Assembly: GCF_017562075.2 (NCBI RefSeq)
Contig: NC_054083.1
Coordinates: 9,988,768-10,052,767, forward strand
Source of the DNA: Anopheles merus
Lineage: Eukaryota; Arthropoda; Insecta; Diptera; Culicidae
DNA length: 64,000 nt
Direction: 5' to 3'
This document shows positions 1 through 9,086 of the stretch, piece by piece. Below the pieces are notes generated by a model. The model was not told the origin of the DNA. It did no database searches and was given only the letters and a program-made list of their open reading frames with translations. The position numbers and the translations under genes were made by a program. How positions within the stretch are numbered: the first letter of the stretch is position 1; every line of letters starts with the position of its first letter.

Positions 1-634
1 ATCTGTCAAATCTCATATAAAAATTTGACAGGCCGTCCGATAAAATCGCATACGAAAAAGCGTTGCAACCGTCCTTACTTTTACCCGTGTGCCTGACACT
101 TTTGAACTTCAAACCACCACTGTAAACTTTTTGATACGTGTGTCCATGCACATCTTAATCCACAACCACACTACCAACAGTCCTTTTTCGCTTGGCCGTG
201 AAACTTTTCACACTTTTGGCCGTTACTATCAAATCCGGCCACGAAAAGTTCACTAACTGCCGGATTTGAAATTAACGGCTGAAATTATCCACTCACTTCA
301 CTGCCGTTTCATTCGCAACGGATTTTTTTTTAAATGTTGCACGACATTTTTCCTCTTTTGAATTTCACTAAACCGACATTTCAAATTTTTGCACGAAAAG
401 TTTCGTTGTGTCGTGAGGACAGTTCAACGACTGCCAAAATGGCGGCGCCGAACGTTGTCAGGCGGATGCCAATAACTGTAACTTTCGTCACCCTGGCCTA
501 ACTCAAAAATTACAAATTTTCACGGGCCGCCGCCATTTTGCCACGCTATATTCACTAATTATCAAAATTTTCAAATGCACTTTTCAACACATTCCACTTA
601 CAATTTTTCCACGGAAAAACTATCTCCGCAAACA
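1..634. other. Unassigned flank of RT copy C
   Basis: I see no coding region here. It holds small imperfect inverted repeats (CTGTCAAAT near position 3 against ATTTGACAG near 23; AAATCCGGCC against GCCGGATTT around 232-269). Two stretches contain the motif GCCATTTTG or its complement, which also occurs in the 5' leader of copy D, so it could be leader of another RT element on the minus strand. That is a guess from composition only. Confidence 0.3.
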
Positions 635-1892
635 TCCTCCACGTGTTGCTCGTTGACTTGGGTTGCTAGGTCTGCCCGCTCGTCGTCCCAGGCTTGCTGA
701 AGTTGAGCCGTTATCCCCTTAGTAGCTTCGCTGATATGGCTCCAGCTCTCGGCATCGCGCAATAAGTGCTGCTGGAGGTTTTCCGGACGGAACGGCTCCG
801 TACTTTCCACCCCGAGTAGCTGCTGACGGACTTCGACAAACCTCGGGCAATCGAACACCGCGTGCTCTGCGGTCTCCGGAACGCCGCTGCACCACTGGCA
901 GTCAGGGGACGATGTGAAGCCATTGCGACACAGTTATTCCCAGAAGAAGCCGTGTCCCGAGAGGACCTGGCACAAATGGAACGACACATCTCCGTGCTTC
1001 CTTGACTGCCAGTTGCTGATGTTGGGTAGCACACGGTGCGCCCAGCGCGTGTGCCGGCTGGTGTCGGCTTTCGCATCCCACTGTTGCTGCCATTGCTCGA
1101 TGGTGGCCTGTCGCTCTTGCTTGCGGATGTTCGCCCTCGTGTCGGAGCGGTTTACGGCACTTAGTCGCTGGTAGACCCGGGCGTCCTCATCCACCAGCAG
1201 GCAGATGGGGGTCAAGCCAGCCAGGAGGGTGGCAGTCTCATACCTTACGGTACGGAATGCTCGTGCCACCCTCAGTGCCATCTTCCGCTGTACACGCTTC
1301 AGCAGGCGTACAGGCTCACGTTTCTGCAGCTCCTTGCTCCATACCGGTGCTGCATAACGCATAACGGACTCGGACACCAAAGCTAGCAGCTTCGCTTTCG
1401 ATGCCCTTGGTCCGCTATGGTTTCGCAGCAATCTGGATGTGGCGTCGGCGATCTTCCCAGCCCTCTCGGTGACCTCCTTGACGCGCGGCAGCCACGACAA
1501 CTTGTCCTGGAGGGTCGCGCCGAGATAGCGGATCGAGCGGGACGAGGTGACGTCCACGTCGCCTACTCGGACGGTAATCCGCGTCGGGGCTTTGGAGCTG
1601 GAAATGACCACCATTTCCGTTTTCGCCGGCGCCAACTCGAGATGGTGTCGAGTCATCCACTCCATAACTGATGATATCGCCTCTTCCGCAGCAGCTTTTA
1701 CATTGTCTGGGGTTGTGCCTGGGACCAGCAGCACCAGGTCGTCGGCATACCCCAGGATCTCCGCATCGGGCGGCAGGGCGATGTCTAACACACCGTCGTA
1801 CATCGTGTTCCCACCCTGTGGATAGACCCCTGTGAAACCCCTGCCGTGACGGACCGCACTACCGGGCCATCAGATGTTTCATACACTAGCTC
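635..1892 (-). pseudogene. RT-type (R1 clade) retrotransposon fragment, copy C, ORF2 C-terminal half
   Basis: Minus-strand remnant of a non-LTR retrotransposon ORF2, covering the end of the reverse transcriptase domain and the C-terminal region. Visible motifs are the catalytic GYADDL near 1745-1760, the thumb-like SIRYLG motif and a C-terminal Cys-His motif (CX2CX8HX4C) near 840-900. An in-frame stop at 934-936 interrupts it, and a deletion of about ten bases lies before the MYDGV motif near 1810. The 3' part is lost: homology to copy D stops after HVEDV near 635. The 5' end is truncated at about 1892, directly beside the 28S target at 1896-1907. Its protein is much closer to copy D than to B or E, so C and D are one family. 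Inactive. Confidence 0.85.
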
Positions 1893-1895
1893 ACC

Positions 1896-1907
1896 GGGAT
1901 AACTGGC
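1896..1907 (+). other. 28S rRNA target-site junction between copies C and A
   Basis: GGGATAACTGGC matches the universally conserved large-subunit rRNA peptidyl-transferase stretch. It separates the 5' end of copy C from the poly(T) (minus-strand poly(A)) of copy A and recurs at 2671, 8956, 16958 and 23042. It is read as the target duplication left by each insertion. Confidence 0.85.
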
Positions 1908-1908
1908 A

Positions 1909-2668
1909 TTTTTTTTTTTTTTTTTTTTTTAGAACGGGTTTCTTTATTTTCCAGAATCCCTCACCCGCCCCTACAATGCATACCCGCGAAGGTTTTCTTT
2001 GAAGGGGGTTCTTAGCCATATTTGGCCAGTCTACAACCGTGCCTTTGCACCTTTCAATTTTATTCAAATTCAACTAAAATTCAATTGAAATTCTTTCACT
2101 CCCATCGTACTCCAATCGGATTCTTCCGTTTCAGCTTTCGCTGCTTCTACTTCGGCGCTGCGAATCTAGCGGGAGGCAACTTCCGCCTCGACCGCCGCCG
2201 CTTGTTCAGCAGCGCTAAGGCCACCGTCTGTGACTACTGCTGCAGCCTCCTCCACCTGTTGCGATGCCTCACGAGACGGTCCGTCAGCGTGTTCCGCGAT
2301 TGCTCGGCCGTTATCGTCATCGCTTCTTGCCCGGCTGGACACCCCGAGAAGACGACGGTTTCGCCTCCTCTCCCTAAACCGCGCTTGCCGTTCACGGAGC
2401 GCTGCACGTCGCTGAGCGGTGCGTGGTGAAGCCGGTGGGGTTGGGGGAAGTCCAGCTCGACGTTCTTCCCGCCGACGTGCTGTTGCTGCTCGCCGGTTGG
2501 CGTTGCGTCTCTCGTTTCGGGCCCGTCGCACCTCGGCGCGTTGAGCCTCTAACTGTATCACGTCGTCAGTATGGTGCTCGATGACATGAACCGCCAGTGC
2601 TGCCCGCTCCTCGTCCCACGCTTGCTGCAGCTGGGCCGTTATCTGCTTAGCAGCTTCGCAAATACGGA
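1909..2668 (-). mobile_element. 5'-truncated RT-type retrotransposon, copy A (B family)
   Basis: A 22-base T run at 1909-1930 is the poly(A) tail of a minus-strand element. Its 3' UTR resembles that of copy B, including ACGGGTTT after the tail and the CCCGCGA(A/G)GG block. The coding part at 2166-2668 matches the last ~165 residues of B's ORF2: an Arg/Ala-rich basic tail ending EAEVASR. The 5' end is truncated at about 2668. It is flanked on both sides by ACCGGGATAACTGGC (1893-1907 and 2668-2682), a clear target duplication. 5' truncation is typical of target-primed reverse transcription, and the element cannot move by itself. Confidence 0.88.
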
Positions 2669-2670
2669 CC

Positions 2671-2682
2671 GGGATAACTGGC
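2671..2682 (+). other. 28S rRNA target-site junction between copies A and B
   Basis: Same GGGATAACTGGC as at 1896. It is preceded by the truncated 5' end of copy A and followed at once by 17 T residues, the poly(A) tail of copy B. Confidence 0.88.
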
Positions 2683-2937
2683 TTTTTTTTTTTTTTTTTG
2701 TTAAAACGGGTTTTTATTTTGTTTCAAAATTAAACCCTCCCGCTCCCCTACATTTTACCCGCGAGGGCTTACCCTGCAGGGGGTTTCATGGCTTAATGGC
2801 CAACCTTTTGTCCGTGCGAAAAGCACCTTCCATGTTTTATTTCTATTTCTAAATTCAGCCGAAAAATTCACTCATTCCCCTAAATAGGGCGCTTTTTCAC
2901 GCTCGATGCGTCGCTGTTTTTTACGTGCATACCACGC

Positions 2938-5900
2938 CTAGCGGGAGGCAACTTCTGCCTCGACCGCGGCGGCTTCTTCCGCGGCGTTCAGGCCACCGTC
3001 CGTGGCCTCGTCCTCCTCGTCGATTGCGCGGTTGCGCATGCCAGATGGTCCGGCTGCGAAATCCGCGCGTTCTCGGCCGTCATCGTCATTGTTTATCGCC
3101 CGGCCGGACATCCCGAGAAGACGACGGTTTCGTCTCCTCTCCCTGAACCGCGCTTGACGCTCACGAAGCGCTGCACGTCGCTGAGCGGTCCGTGGTGAAG
3201 CTGGTGGGGTTGGGGGAAGTCCAGCTCGACGTTCTTCCCGCCGGCGTGCTGTTGCTGCTCGCCGGTTGGCGTTGCGTCTCTCGTTACGAGCCCGCCGCAC
3301 TTCCGCGCGTTGGGCCTCCAGCTCTGCTGCGTCTTCGTCCTGACGCTCGATGACGTTAGCAGCCAATGCTGCCCGCTCCTCGTCCCACGCTCGCTGCAGT
3401 TGGGCCGTTATTCGCTTCGCGGCTTCGCAAATACGACTCCAGCTATCGGCGTCGCGCAACAAGTGCCGCTGGAGGGTGTCCGGACAGACAGGGTCTGGAC
3501 CTCCCTCGCCGAGTAGCTCCTGTCGAACTGCCGCAAAGCGTGGGCACTCGAAGAAGGCGTGCTCCGCCGTCTCTGGGACGCCGACGCACAACTGGCAGTC
3601 TGGGGACGACGTGAATCCATTGTGGCACAAGTAGTCACGGAAAAATCCGTGTCCGGACAAAACCTGTGCCAGATGGAAAGTCATATCTCCATGTTTCCTA
3701 GACTGCCAGTCGCCGACCGATGGAATTACACGGTGCGTCCACCGCGTGTGCCGGCTGGCATCCTGATGCAGTGCGTCGGCATCCCATTCCTCCTGCCAGC
3801 AGTCGATGGTAAACTGCCGCTCAGTCGCCCGGATGTCCTCCCTCGTTGCAGCACGGTCTGGAGCAAGGAGCTGTTGATGGACCCGGGCATCCTCGTTGAT
3901 GAGGTGGCATATCGGTACGAGTCCAGCGAGCAGGGTGGCCGTCTCATACCTGACGGTACGGAATGCCCGTGCCACCCTGATGGCGGCTTTTCGCTGTACT
4001 CGTTGCAGCATCCGTCGGCACTCACGCACCCGAGTTGCCTCCGCCCAGACGGGAGCAGCATACCGCAACACCGATTCTGCCACATACGCCAGCAGCCTTG
4101 ACTTGGCCGTCCTGGGGCCGCTGTGATTCAGCATGAGGCGCGTTACAGCTGCCACCACGCGCGACGCCTTTTCCGTGACGTTGGTGACATGGTCTCGCCA
4201 TTTCAGGTGATCTTGGAGCTGCACGCCCAAGTACCTGATGCTCCTAGACGACTTGATTTCCACGTCACCGACGCGAAATGTCACCTGCGGGGGAGTCTTC
4301 TTACTCGAAATCAGGACGGCTTCAGCCTTGGCTGGGGCCAACTCCAGACCGTGCTGTTGCATCCAACGTTGGACCTGGTCAACGGCCTCCTCTGCTCTCG
4401 CGCGAACCTCGTCCGTGGTGGTAGCAGGAACCAGCAGCGCCAAGTCATCCGCGTAACCGATGATTTCGACGTCGGCATGAAGCGGCACATCCAGCACCCC
4501 GTCATACATTATGTTCCACAAAGTGGGGCCCAGAATGGACCCCTGTGGAACACCGGCGGTAACATGCCGTACGACGGGGCCTTCGCTCGTGTCGAAGTAT
4601 AGCGTGCGATCTTCGAAGTAGCTCCGAAGCATCCGTTGGAGGCCGGTTGGGACACCTTTTGCCTGAAGGGCGCTGGCAATGGATTGCCAGCTGGCCGTGT
4701 TGAACGCGTTCTTCACGTCCAACGCCACAACAAGCAAGAATCGGTTATCCCGGCCGTTCGTTCGCCCAAACGACATGGCGGTGCGGCCGGCCTCAACAAC
4801 GCGCTGAATGGCGCTCACCGTCGATCGTCCTCGACGAAATCCGAACTGCCGGTCCGACAGTCGGGGTGAAGACGGCTCCTCGAGATGGTCGTTGAGGCGG
4901 TTCAGGATGAGGCGCTCCAGTACCTTCCCCAGAGCGTCGAGCATGCAAAGGGGTCGGTACGAACTGCTCTCTCCCGGAGGCTTCCCCTGCTTCGGCAGCA
5001 ACACCAGTCTTTGCCTCTTCCACTGCGCCGGGAACGTAGCGCGGTTGAGGCAATCCTGGTACAGGACCCGGAAGACCTCCGGGAACATGGTGATTGCCGT
5101 CTTCACCGCCGCATTCGGGATGCCATCAAGCCCTGGTGCTTTGCGGCTCGCCATCTGACTCGCGATTAGCAGCAGCTCGTCGTCGGTAACAGGTGCTACA
5201 CCCGCCGCAGTTGTTGCTCCCTCGTCGTTTCCCGCGTTGCTCTGCTGCGACCAGTCACAGGGCGGATGCTCAGGAAAGAGGTCGGACACAATGCGTTCGA
5301 GGACGACCCGGTCCGCTTCTGAAGGCGTCCGACTGCCCCGGAGCCGGGACATGACGACCCGATATCCTGCCCCGAACGCATTCTCTTCTGCAATTTCGAT
5401 CAGCTCCTGGAACAAGTTCCGCTTGCTAGCTCGAATTGCTCGACTGAGCTCCGCCCTTGCTGTCCTGTGCTCAGCTGCTGCTATGCTGCGCTCCTCCAAA
5501 TCAGCCGTCTGCAGCATCCGGTCACGGGCAACCTCGCAGTTGTTCCTCAGGCGAGCCAGGAGGGGAGACCACCAAAATGTGTTACGGTGCGGGTCTTGGT
5601 GCAGTCGGGTAACCCGCTGCATTGTCTCATCGCAGGCCTTCAACATGGCTGCGATCATACCCTCCTGGCTCGATGCGCGTTGGACAAAGTCCGCAGCGAA
5701 CAGCGCCTCGAGGAATGATGTAGCAGAAAACTGCGAGGTCTTCCATCTACGGCCAGCGTGACGCACACGCCTCTGGCTTGCGGAAGCACCCTGCCGCGAC
5801 GACGGTTGCCGCTGATGTTGCTGCTGCTGCTGTTGCGATGGCTGCTGCTGCTGCTGCTGCTGCTGAAGTGACTGCTGCTGCTGCGCAGAGGACTGTTGCG

Positions 5901-6573
5901 CTGGCTGCTGCTGGTCCTGCAGTTGCTCGGACGATGCTGGTGTTCCTCCCACAGTGTAGAGGACATAGCGGTGGTCTGATGCGGTGTAGCGTGTACTCAC
6001 GATCCACGTATCTGGGCGAGCAATCGACGGGCTTGCGAACGCCAAGTCAATTATGCTCGGGAGAGCCACCCCGTTGCCGTCGAACGTGAATTCTCGACCT
6101 CGGTTTATCACGCTCAGGCCAAGCTGCTCCACCATAGCGTGCAGCTCTTCCCCGCGGTTGCAAGTCCTTGGACTGCCCCACTCCTCATGTCTGGCGTTAA
6201 AATCGCCGGCGACGACGACTTGAGGGTGGGAGAAGGCTTCGAGTTCTATGGCTTCAATGAAGCGCTCGAACTCGGCGAGGCTGAGGCTTGGTGGAGCATA
6301 GCAGCTTATGAAGGTCACTCCGCCAATCTGCGCTGCTACCAGCCCCCGAGCTTCGCTGCACCACACGCGCTGAATTGGTAGCTCACCGACAGCTACCACC
6401 GCTACCGTCCGGCAGCTGCTGAATGCCCACCGGCCGTTATTCTCTGGTGGACGCAGAACATCAGAGAGGATGAGCACGTCTGCTTTCTCCTCTCTGGCAG
6501 CTTGTAGCACCAGATTCTGGGCATCACGGCCATGGCCCAGATTCGCCTGCAAGACTTTTAGGGCCGGGAGCAT
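2938..6573 (-). CDS. ORF2: AP endonuclease-reverse transcriptase of RT-type retrotransposon (copy B)
   Basis: About 1,211 residues from the ATG at 6573. I chose this start because the motif after it (LKVLQANLG) matches the start of ORF2 in copy D; an ATG at 6594 is an alternative, and the open frame above that lacks an ATG. It nicks target DNA and primes cDNA synthesis there. Order: apurinic-like endonuclease (N-terminal QANLG, GDFNA at about 123-127, ASDH near 220); a Gln-rich linker; reverse transcriptase with SSYRPLCMLD, the ALDVKNAFN motif A, GVPQGSILGP motif B and GYADDL near 704; then CX2CX8HX4C (CQLC...H...C) and a basic Arg-rich tail. All key residues are present. It overlaps the end of ORF1 by 16 bases, so translation is probably by reinitiation or coupling. 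Confidence 0.93.
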   Translation of the reverse strand: MLPALKVLQANLGHGRDAQNLVLQAAREEKADVLILSDVLRPPENNGRWAFSSCRTVAVVAVGELPIQRVWCSEARGLVAAQIGGVTFISCYAPPSLSLAEFERFIEAIELEAFSHPQVVVAGDFNARHEEWGSPRTCNRGEELHAMVEQLGLSVINRGREFTFDGNGVALPSIIDLAFASPSIARPDTWIVSTRYTASDHRYVLYTVGGTPASSEQLQDQQQPAQQSSAQQQQSLQQQQQQQQPSQQQQQQHQRQPSSRQGASASQRRVRHAGRRWKTSQFSATSFLEALFAADFVQRASSQEGMIAAMLKACDETMQRVTRLHQDPHRNTFWWSPLLARLRNNCEVARDRMLQTADLEERSIAAAEHRTARAELSRAIRASKRNLFQELIEIAEENAFGAGYRVVMSRLRGSRTPSEADRVVLERIVSDLFPEHPPCDWSQQSNAGNDEGATTAAGVAPVTDDELLLIASQMASRKAPGLDGIPNAAVKTAITMFPEVFRVLYQDCLNRATFPAQWKRQRLVLLPKQGKPPGESSSYRPLCMLDALGKVLERLILNRLNDHLEEPSSPRLSDRQFGFRRGRSTVSAIQRVVEAGRTAMSFGRTNGRDNRFLLVVALDVKNAFNTASWQSIASALQAKGVPTGLQRMLRSYFEDRTLYFDTSEGPVVRHVTAGVPQGSILGPTLWNIMYDGVLDVPLHADVEIIGYADDLALLVPATTTDEVRARAEEAVDQVQRWMQQHGLELAPAKAEAVLISSKKTPPQVTFRVGDVEIKSSRSIRYLGVQLQDHLKWRDHVTNVTEKASRVVAAVTRLMLNHSGPRTAKSRLLAYVAESVLRYAAPVWAEATRVRECRRMLQRVQRKAAIRVARAFRTVRYETATLLAGLVPICHLINEDARVHQQLLAPDRAATREDIRATERQFTIDCWQEEWDADALHQDASRHTRWTHRVIPSVGDWQSRKHGDMTFHLAQVLSGHGFFRDYLCHNGFTSSPDCQLCVGVPETAEHAFFECPRFAAVRQELLGEGGPDPVCPDTLQRHLLRDADSWSRICEAAKRITAQLQRAWDEERAALAANVIERQDEDAAELEAQRAEVRRARNERRNANRRAATARRREERRAGLPPTPPASPRTAQRRAALRERQARFRERRRNRRLLGMSGRAINNDDDGRERADFAAGPSGMRNRAIDEEDEATDGGLNAAEEAAAVEAEVASR

Positions 6574-8120
6574 CGCTGAGCCGAACGAGCACATTCGCTG
6601 TGTCCTATGTGGTGAGCGCCACCACACAGTGCACACTTCGCCTCATTTTGGCAGGATCGTGCTTTGTGTCCGTCTAGTCCGCAACGGATGCACATATTCT
6701 GCCGATCTGCAGTGGAACGGCAGTTCGACGCAATATGGCCCATCTCCAGACAACGGAAGCATCGCTGTCGCTCTGGAGGGGTTGGTGGAGCTGCACGTAC
6801 CTTGCTGACGCAGTCGCACAGGTACAGTTTGGCTCCTTCCAACTGTCGAGCTGATTTCGCTGGTAGCCGGATTCGTGCTCGCTTCGACCCATCTGGAAGT
6901 TCCCAAATGCTGGTGGAAACTACTCCAGCACTTGCGCCAATCTTCTCATCGAGGGCAGTAATGATGTCCTCCTCCGCAGCGAGGGGATCGATGTCGGATA
7001 CGAGCAGCTCACCCATTTCGGTGACAAGCCGACTTACGCCTGCGTCACCGATAATCTTGCGGACGCCGTCAAGCATAAGTGGGGCATTTGCCGTCTTGCT
7101 TAGTTCCATGCGTAGCAGTCTGGCATGGGTTCGGCGACCCTGCTTGATATGCCCTTTCATGTCACAGTAGGCCGGGTCGAGACGGATGGCTTTGCGCACC
7201 TTGTCGTAAATGCCATCCCAGGTTTCGCCTTCGCTGGGTGACACCTCGATGATGTCAGGCCTCGGCTTTCGCTTACGCTGTAGCTGCTGCTGCTGCTGCA
7301 TACGCTCCTGCTGTTGCTGCTGCGAGCCAGCGACCGCCTGTCGCTGTGGCTGACGTTGCTGCTGCTGCTGTTGATGCTGTGCGATATCGACTGCCTGACG
7401 CTGTGGCTGACGCTGCTGCTGCTGCTGTTGCGGCTGCTGCTGAGAGCGTGGCTTACCCGTAGCTTTGCCGCGATATCTACGCCGCACGACCTCACTGAAG
7501 GTCAACTCCGGCACGACGTCTCCGCGGACGGCAGTCGATGCCTCGTTACGCGGCGGCATGACTGCACGCGACGTCGACGCGCGGGGCTGCTCCTGCTCTT
7601 GCTGGTTCCGCTGCTGCTGTTGTTGTTGCTGCTGCGGCTGCGCAGAGGATCGGCGTGGCAACGGAGTTGGAGGTTGACGCGAACTAGCTGACGGTTGTCC
7701 GCCGGCAACCTTTGCTGCCAGTAAGGAGTTTAGAACGTCTCGGTCGCGCTGATGTGCGGCGGCGAGCTTCTCCATTTGCGCCTCCAGCTTTTCTTCACGG
7801 CGCTTCGCCTCCTCCTTCTCCTCCTGTAGCAGTTGGCACATGCCAGTTATCTGCTCGGAGAGGCGAGAATTTTGCTCCTTCATTTCCAAATTCTGCTCCT
7901 CTAGCCGCTGAATTGTTGCCTTAAGCAACTCGAGCTCCGGTGTGGTCGAGGCGGCCTTGGATGCCACGGCGGGCTTGTTGTTGCCTGTGACACTAACCCT
8001 AGGCAGCGCCACTCGAGGCTCGGTCGCAAACAGCTTCGAGCCGGATGCCAAGCTGCTACGGCAGTCCACAGAGACTGACCTCGCACTCGCGCGGGTTGAC
8101 ATCCCGGATGATGCCATCAT
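6558..8120 (-). CDS. ORF1: Gag-like RNA-binding protein of RT-type retrotransposon (copy B)
   Basis: 520 residues, starting MM at 8120. ORF1 proteins of this clade bind element RNA and form the ribonucleoprotein. A Glu/Lys-rich coiled coil lies at about residues 45-115. Long glutamine tracts (CAG/CAA-coded, opa-like) follow at about 160-290. A conserved globular part contains DIIEVSPSEGETW. Three C-terminal knuckles end the protein: CFRCLEMGHIASNC, CIRCGLDGHKARSC and CALCGGAHHIGHSEC (two CX2CX4HX4C, one variant). The frame is unbroken. It stops with TAA at 6560-6558, inside the start of ORF2. Three GC-rich hairpins lie about 38 bases upstream of the start. Confidence 0.92.
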   Translation of the reverse strand: MMASSGMSTRASARSVSVDCRSSLASGSKLFATEPRVALPRVSVTGNNKPAVASKAASTTPELELLKATIQRLEEQNLEMKEQNSRLSEQITGMCQLLQEEKEEAKRREEKLEAQMEKLAAAHQRDRDVLNSLLAAKVAGGQPSASSRQPPTPLPRRSSAQPQQQQQQQQRNQQEQEQPRASTSRAVMPPRNEASTAVRGDVVPELTFSEVVRRRYRGKATGKPRSQQQPQQQQQQRQPQRQAVDIAQHQQQQQQRQPQRQAVAGSQQQQQERMQQQQQLQRKRKPRPDIIEVSPSEGETWDGIYDKVRKAIRLDPAYCDMKGHIKQGRRTHARLLRMELSKTANAPLMLDGVRKIIGDAGVSRLVTEMGELLVSDIDPLAAEEDIITALDEKIGASAGVVSTSIWELPDGSKRARIRLPAKSARQLEGAKLYLCDCVSKVRAAPPTPPERQRCFRCLEMGHIASNCRSTADRQNMCIRCGLDGHKARSCQNEAKCALCGGAHHIGHSECARSAQRCSRP

Positions 8121-8158
8121 CTTTGCCGACTTTCAGGTTGGTGGGTTAAATAACCCTG

Positions 8159-8211
8159 GGGGTCGATGTGACCCCGGGGGTCGGTTGACCCCAGGGGGTC
8201 GAGATGACCCC
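8159..8211 (-). promoter_or_regulatory. Three tandem GGGGTC/GACCCC hairpins before ORF1 (copy B)
   Basis: Three consecutive 17-base units (8195-8211, 8176-8192, 8159-8175 in element order), each a 6-bp stem GGGGTC...GACCCC with a 4-5 base loop. The nearest lies 38 bases before the ORF1 ATG. The same three-hairpin array occurs at the same place in copy E although the leaders are otherwise divergent. A role in translation start or RNA packaging is inference. Confidence 0.75.
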
Positions 8212-8955
8212 AGGTATGCAGCGCCGTCTAGCTGGTGTTCTGCCGCTCGCTCGCTGCTGTAGAATCCTTCTTCCACGCTGGCTTTTCCACTATGGTCCGA
8301 CTTGCGACCCCCCTGGTGGGCTGGGGGGGAGGGGTGGCGGGTGGCGAAAAATTACGAGAGGGTGCGTCGCTCACGTGGGGAATGGATCCACACCAATCCC
8401 GAATTTTTCCGGCACGTTTTCACGTCCAAATTGCGCTGCCCGCTTTTTCGACCCTTTTTGGACCTACTTTAGGGATTTTTCACCGTTAGCGGGGGAGGGG
8501 GGGAAGGGGAAAATAATTTTCCCGTGTTTGTTTTATCACCCTCTATCACCCCGCAGCTTCACTGAATTTTTTCTGATTTTTCGAAATTTTTCGAAAAATT
8601 CGAGCAGTTTTCGAGTTGCTCGAACTCCTCGAATCGAGCAGATTCGAGCTGCCGCGGGCACTACACTTCTTCCCCGAATTTTCTGCGCACTTTTTGTAAA
8701 CTCGAGCACTTTTCGAGCAGTAACGGACTTTTCAATTTTTGTCCCTTGGGAACTGCTTCCAGGACAAAATTTGTCCCTTGGGTATTATAGAACGAAATTC
8801 GAACGGATAACACCATCTATAGGTAATTTGGGTGCTCTAAACACGATTTTGATGTTTTCAGAGCGATCCGCGGCCGTTTTGCACACTTTTTCACGGAATG
8901 TTTACGGAGCGTGTTTACACATGTGCTCATACTTTCGCTACTCCACAGGGATACT

Positions 8956-8990
8956 GGGATAACTGGCTAGTTGCCGCCAAGCGTTCATAG
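8956..8990 (+). pseudogene. 28S rRNA gene fragment (peptidyl-transferase region), left arm
   Basis: 35 bases match the conserved 28S run that starts GGGATAACTGGCT and continues to AAGCGTTCATAG, with three changes in the middle (CTAGTTGCCGCC against the usual CTTGTGGCRGCC). It ends where the hAT terminus TAGAGTTGGGC begins. It is too short and mutated to be functional rRNA. The identical changed sequence is on the other arm at 16935-16969. Confidence 0.8.
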
Positions 8991-9086
8991 TAGAGTTGGG
9001 CAAAACGCACAATAAAGCGGACCTGGGTCCGGACGATTCCAACAAATTTCAAACCCAGTTCCGAAGGGTAGTTTCAATCCGACAGG

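Larger units (their letters stand above)
2683..8955 (-). mobile_element. Full-length RT1/RT2-type non-LTR retrotransposon, copy B
   Basis: A 6.27-kb minus-strand element with a 5' leader (about 8121-8955), two long overlapping open ORFs, a short 3' UTR and a 17-base poly(A). It is bounded by GGGATAACTGGC on both sides. Glutamine-rich ORF1, three Cys-His knuckles in ORF1, one in ORF2, a poly(A) tail and the 28S site all match the published description of Anopheles RT1/RT2 elements (R1 clade). Both ORFs lack stops, so this copy may be recent and possibly competent. I cannot say whether it is RT1, RT2 or a third family without alignment. It is antisense to the flanking 28S sequence. Confidence 0.9.

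Noticed and set aside
5655..6089. Antisense frames with Ala- or Ser-rich repeats opposite ORF2
   Set aside because: Shadows of the Gln-rich linker of ORF2.
6574..6636. ORF2 of copy B starting at 6636
   Set aside because: The codon at 6636 is GTG and the sequence up to 6573 is the ORF1 zinc-knuckle region in another frame; the homologous start in copy D supports the ATG at 6573.
8956..8990. A functional 28S rRNA gene
   Set aside because: Only 35 bases match and three lie off consensus; DNA on both sides is mobile-element sequence.
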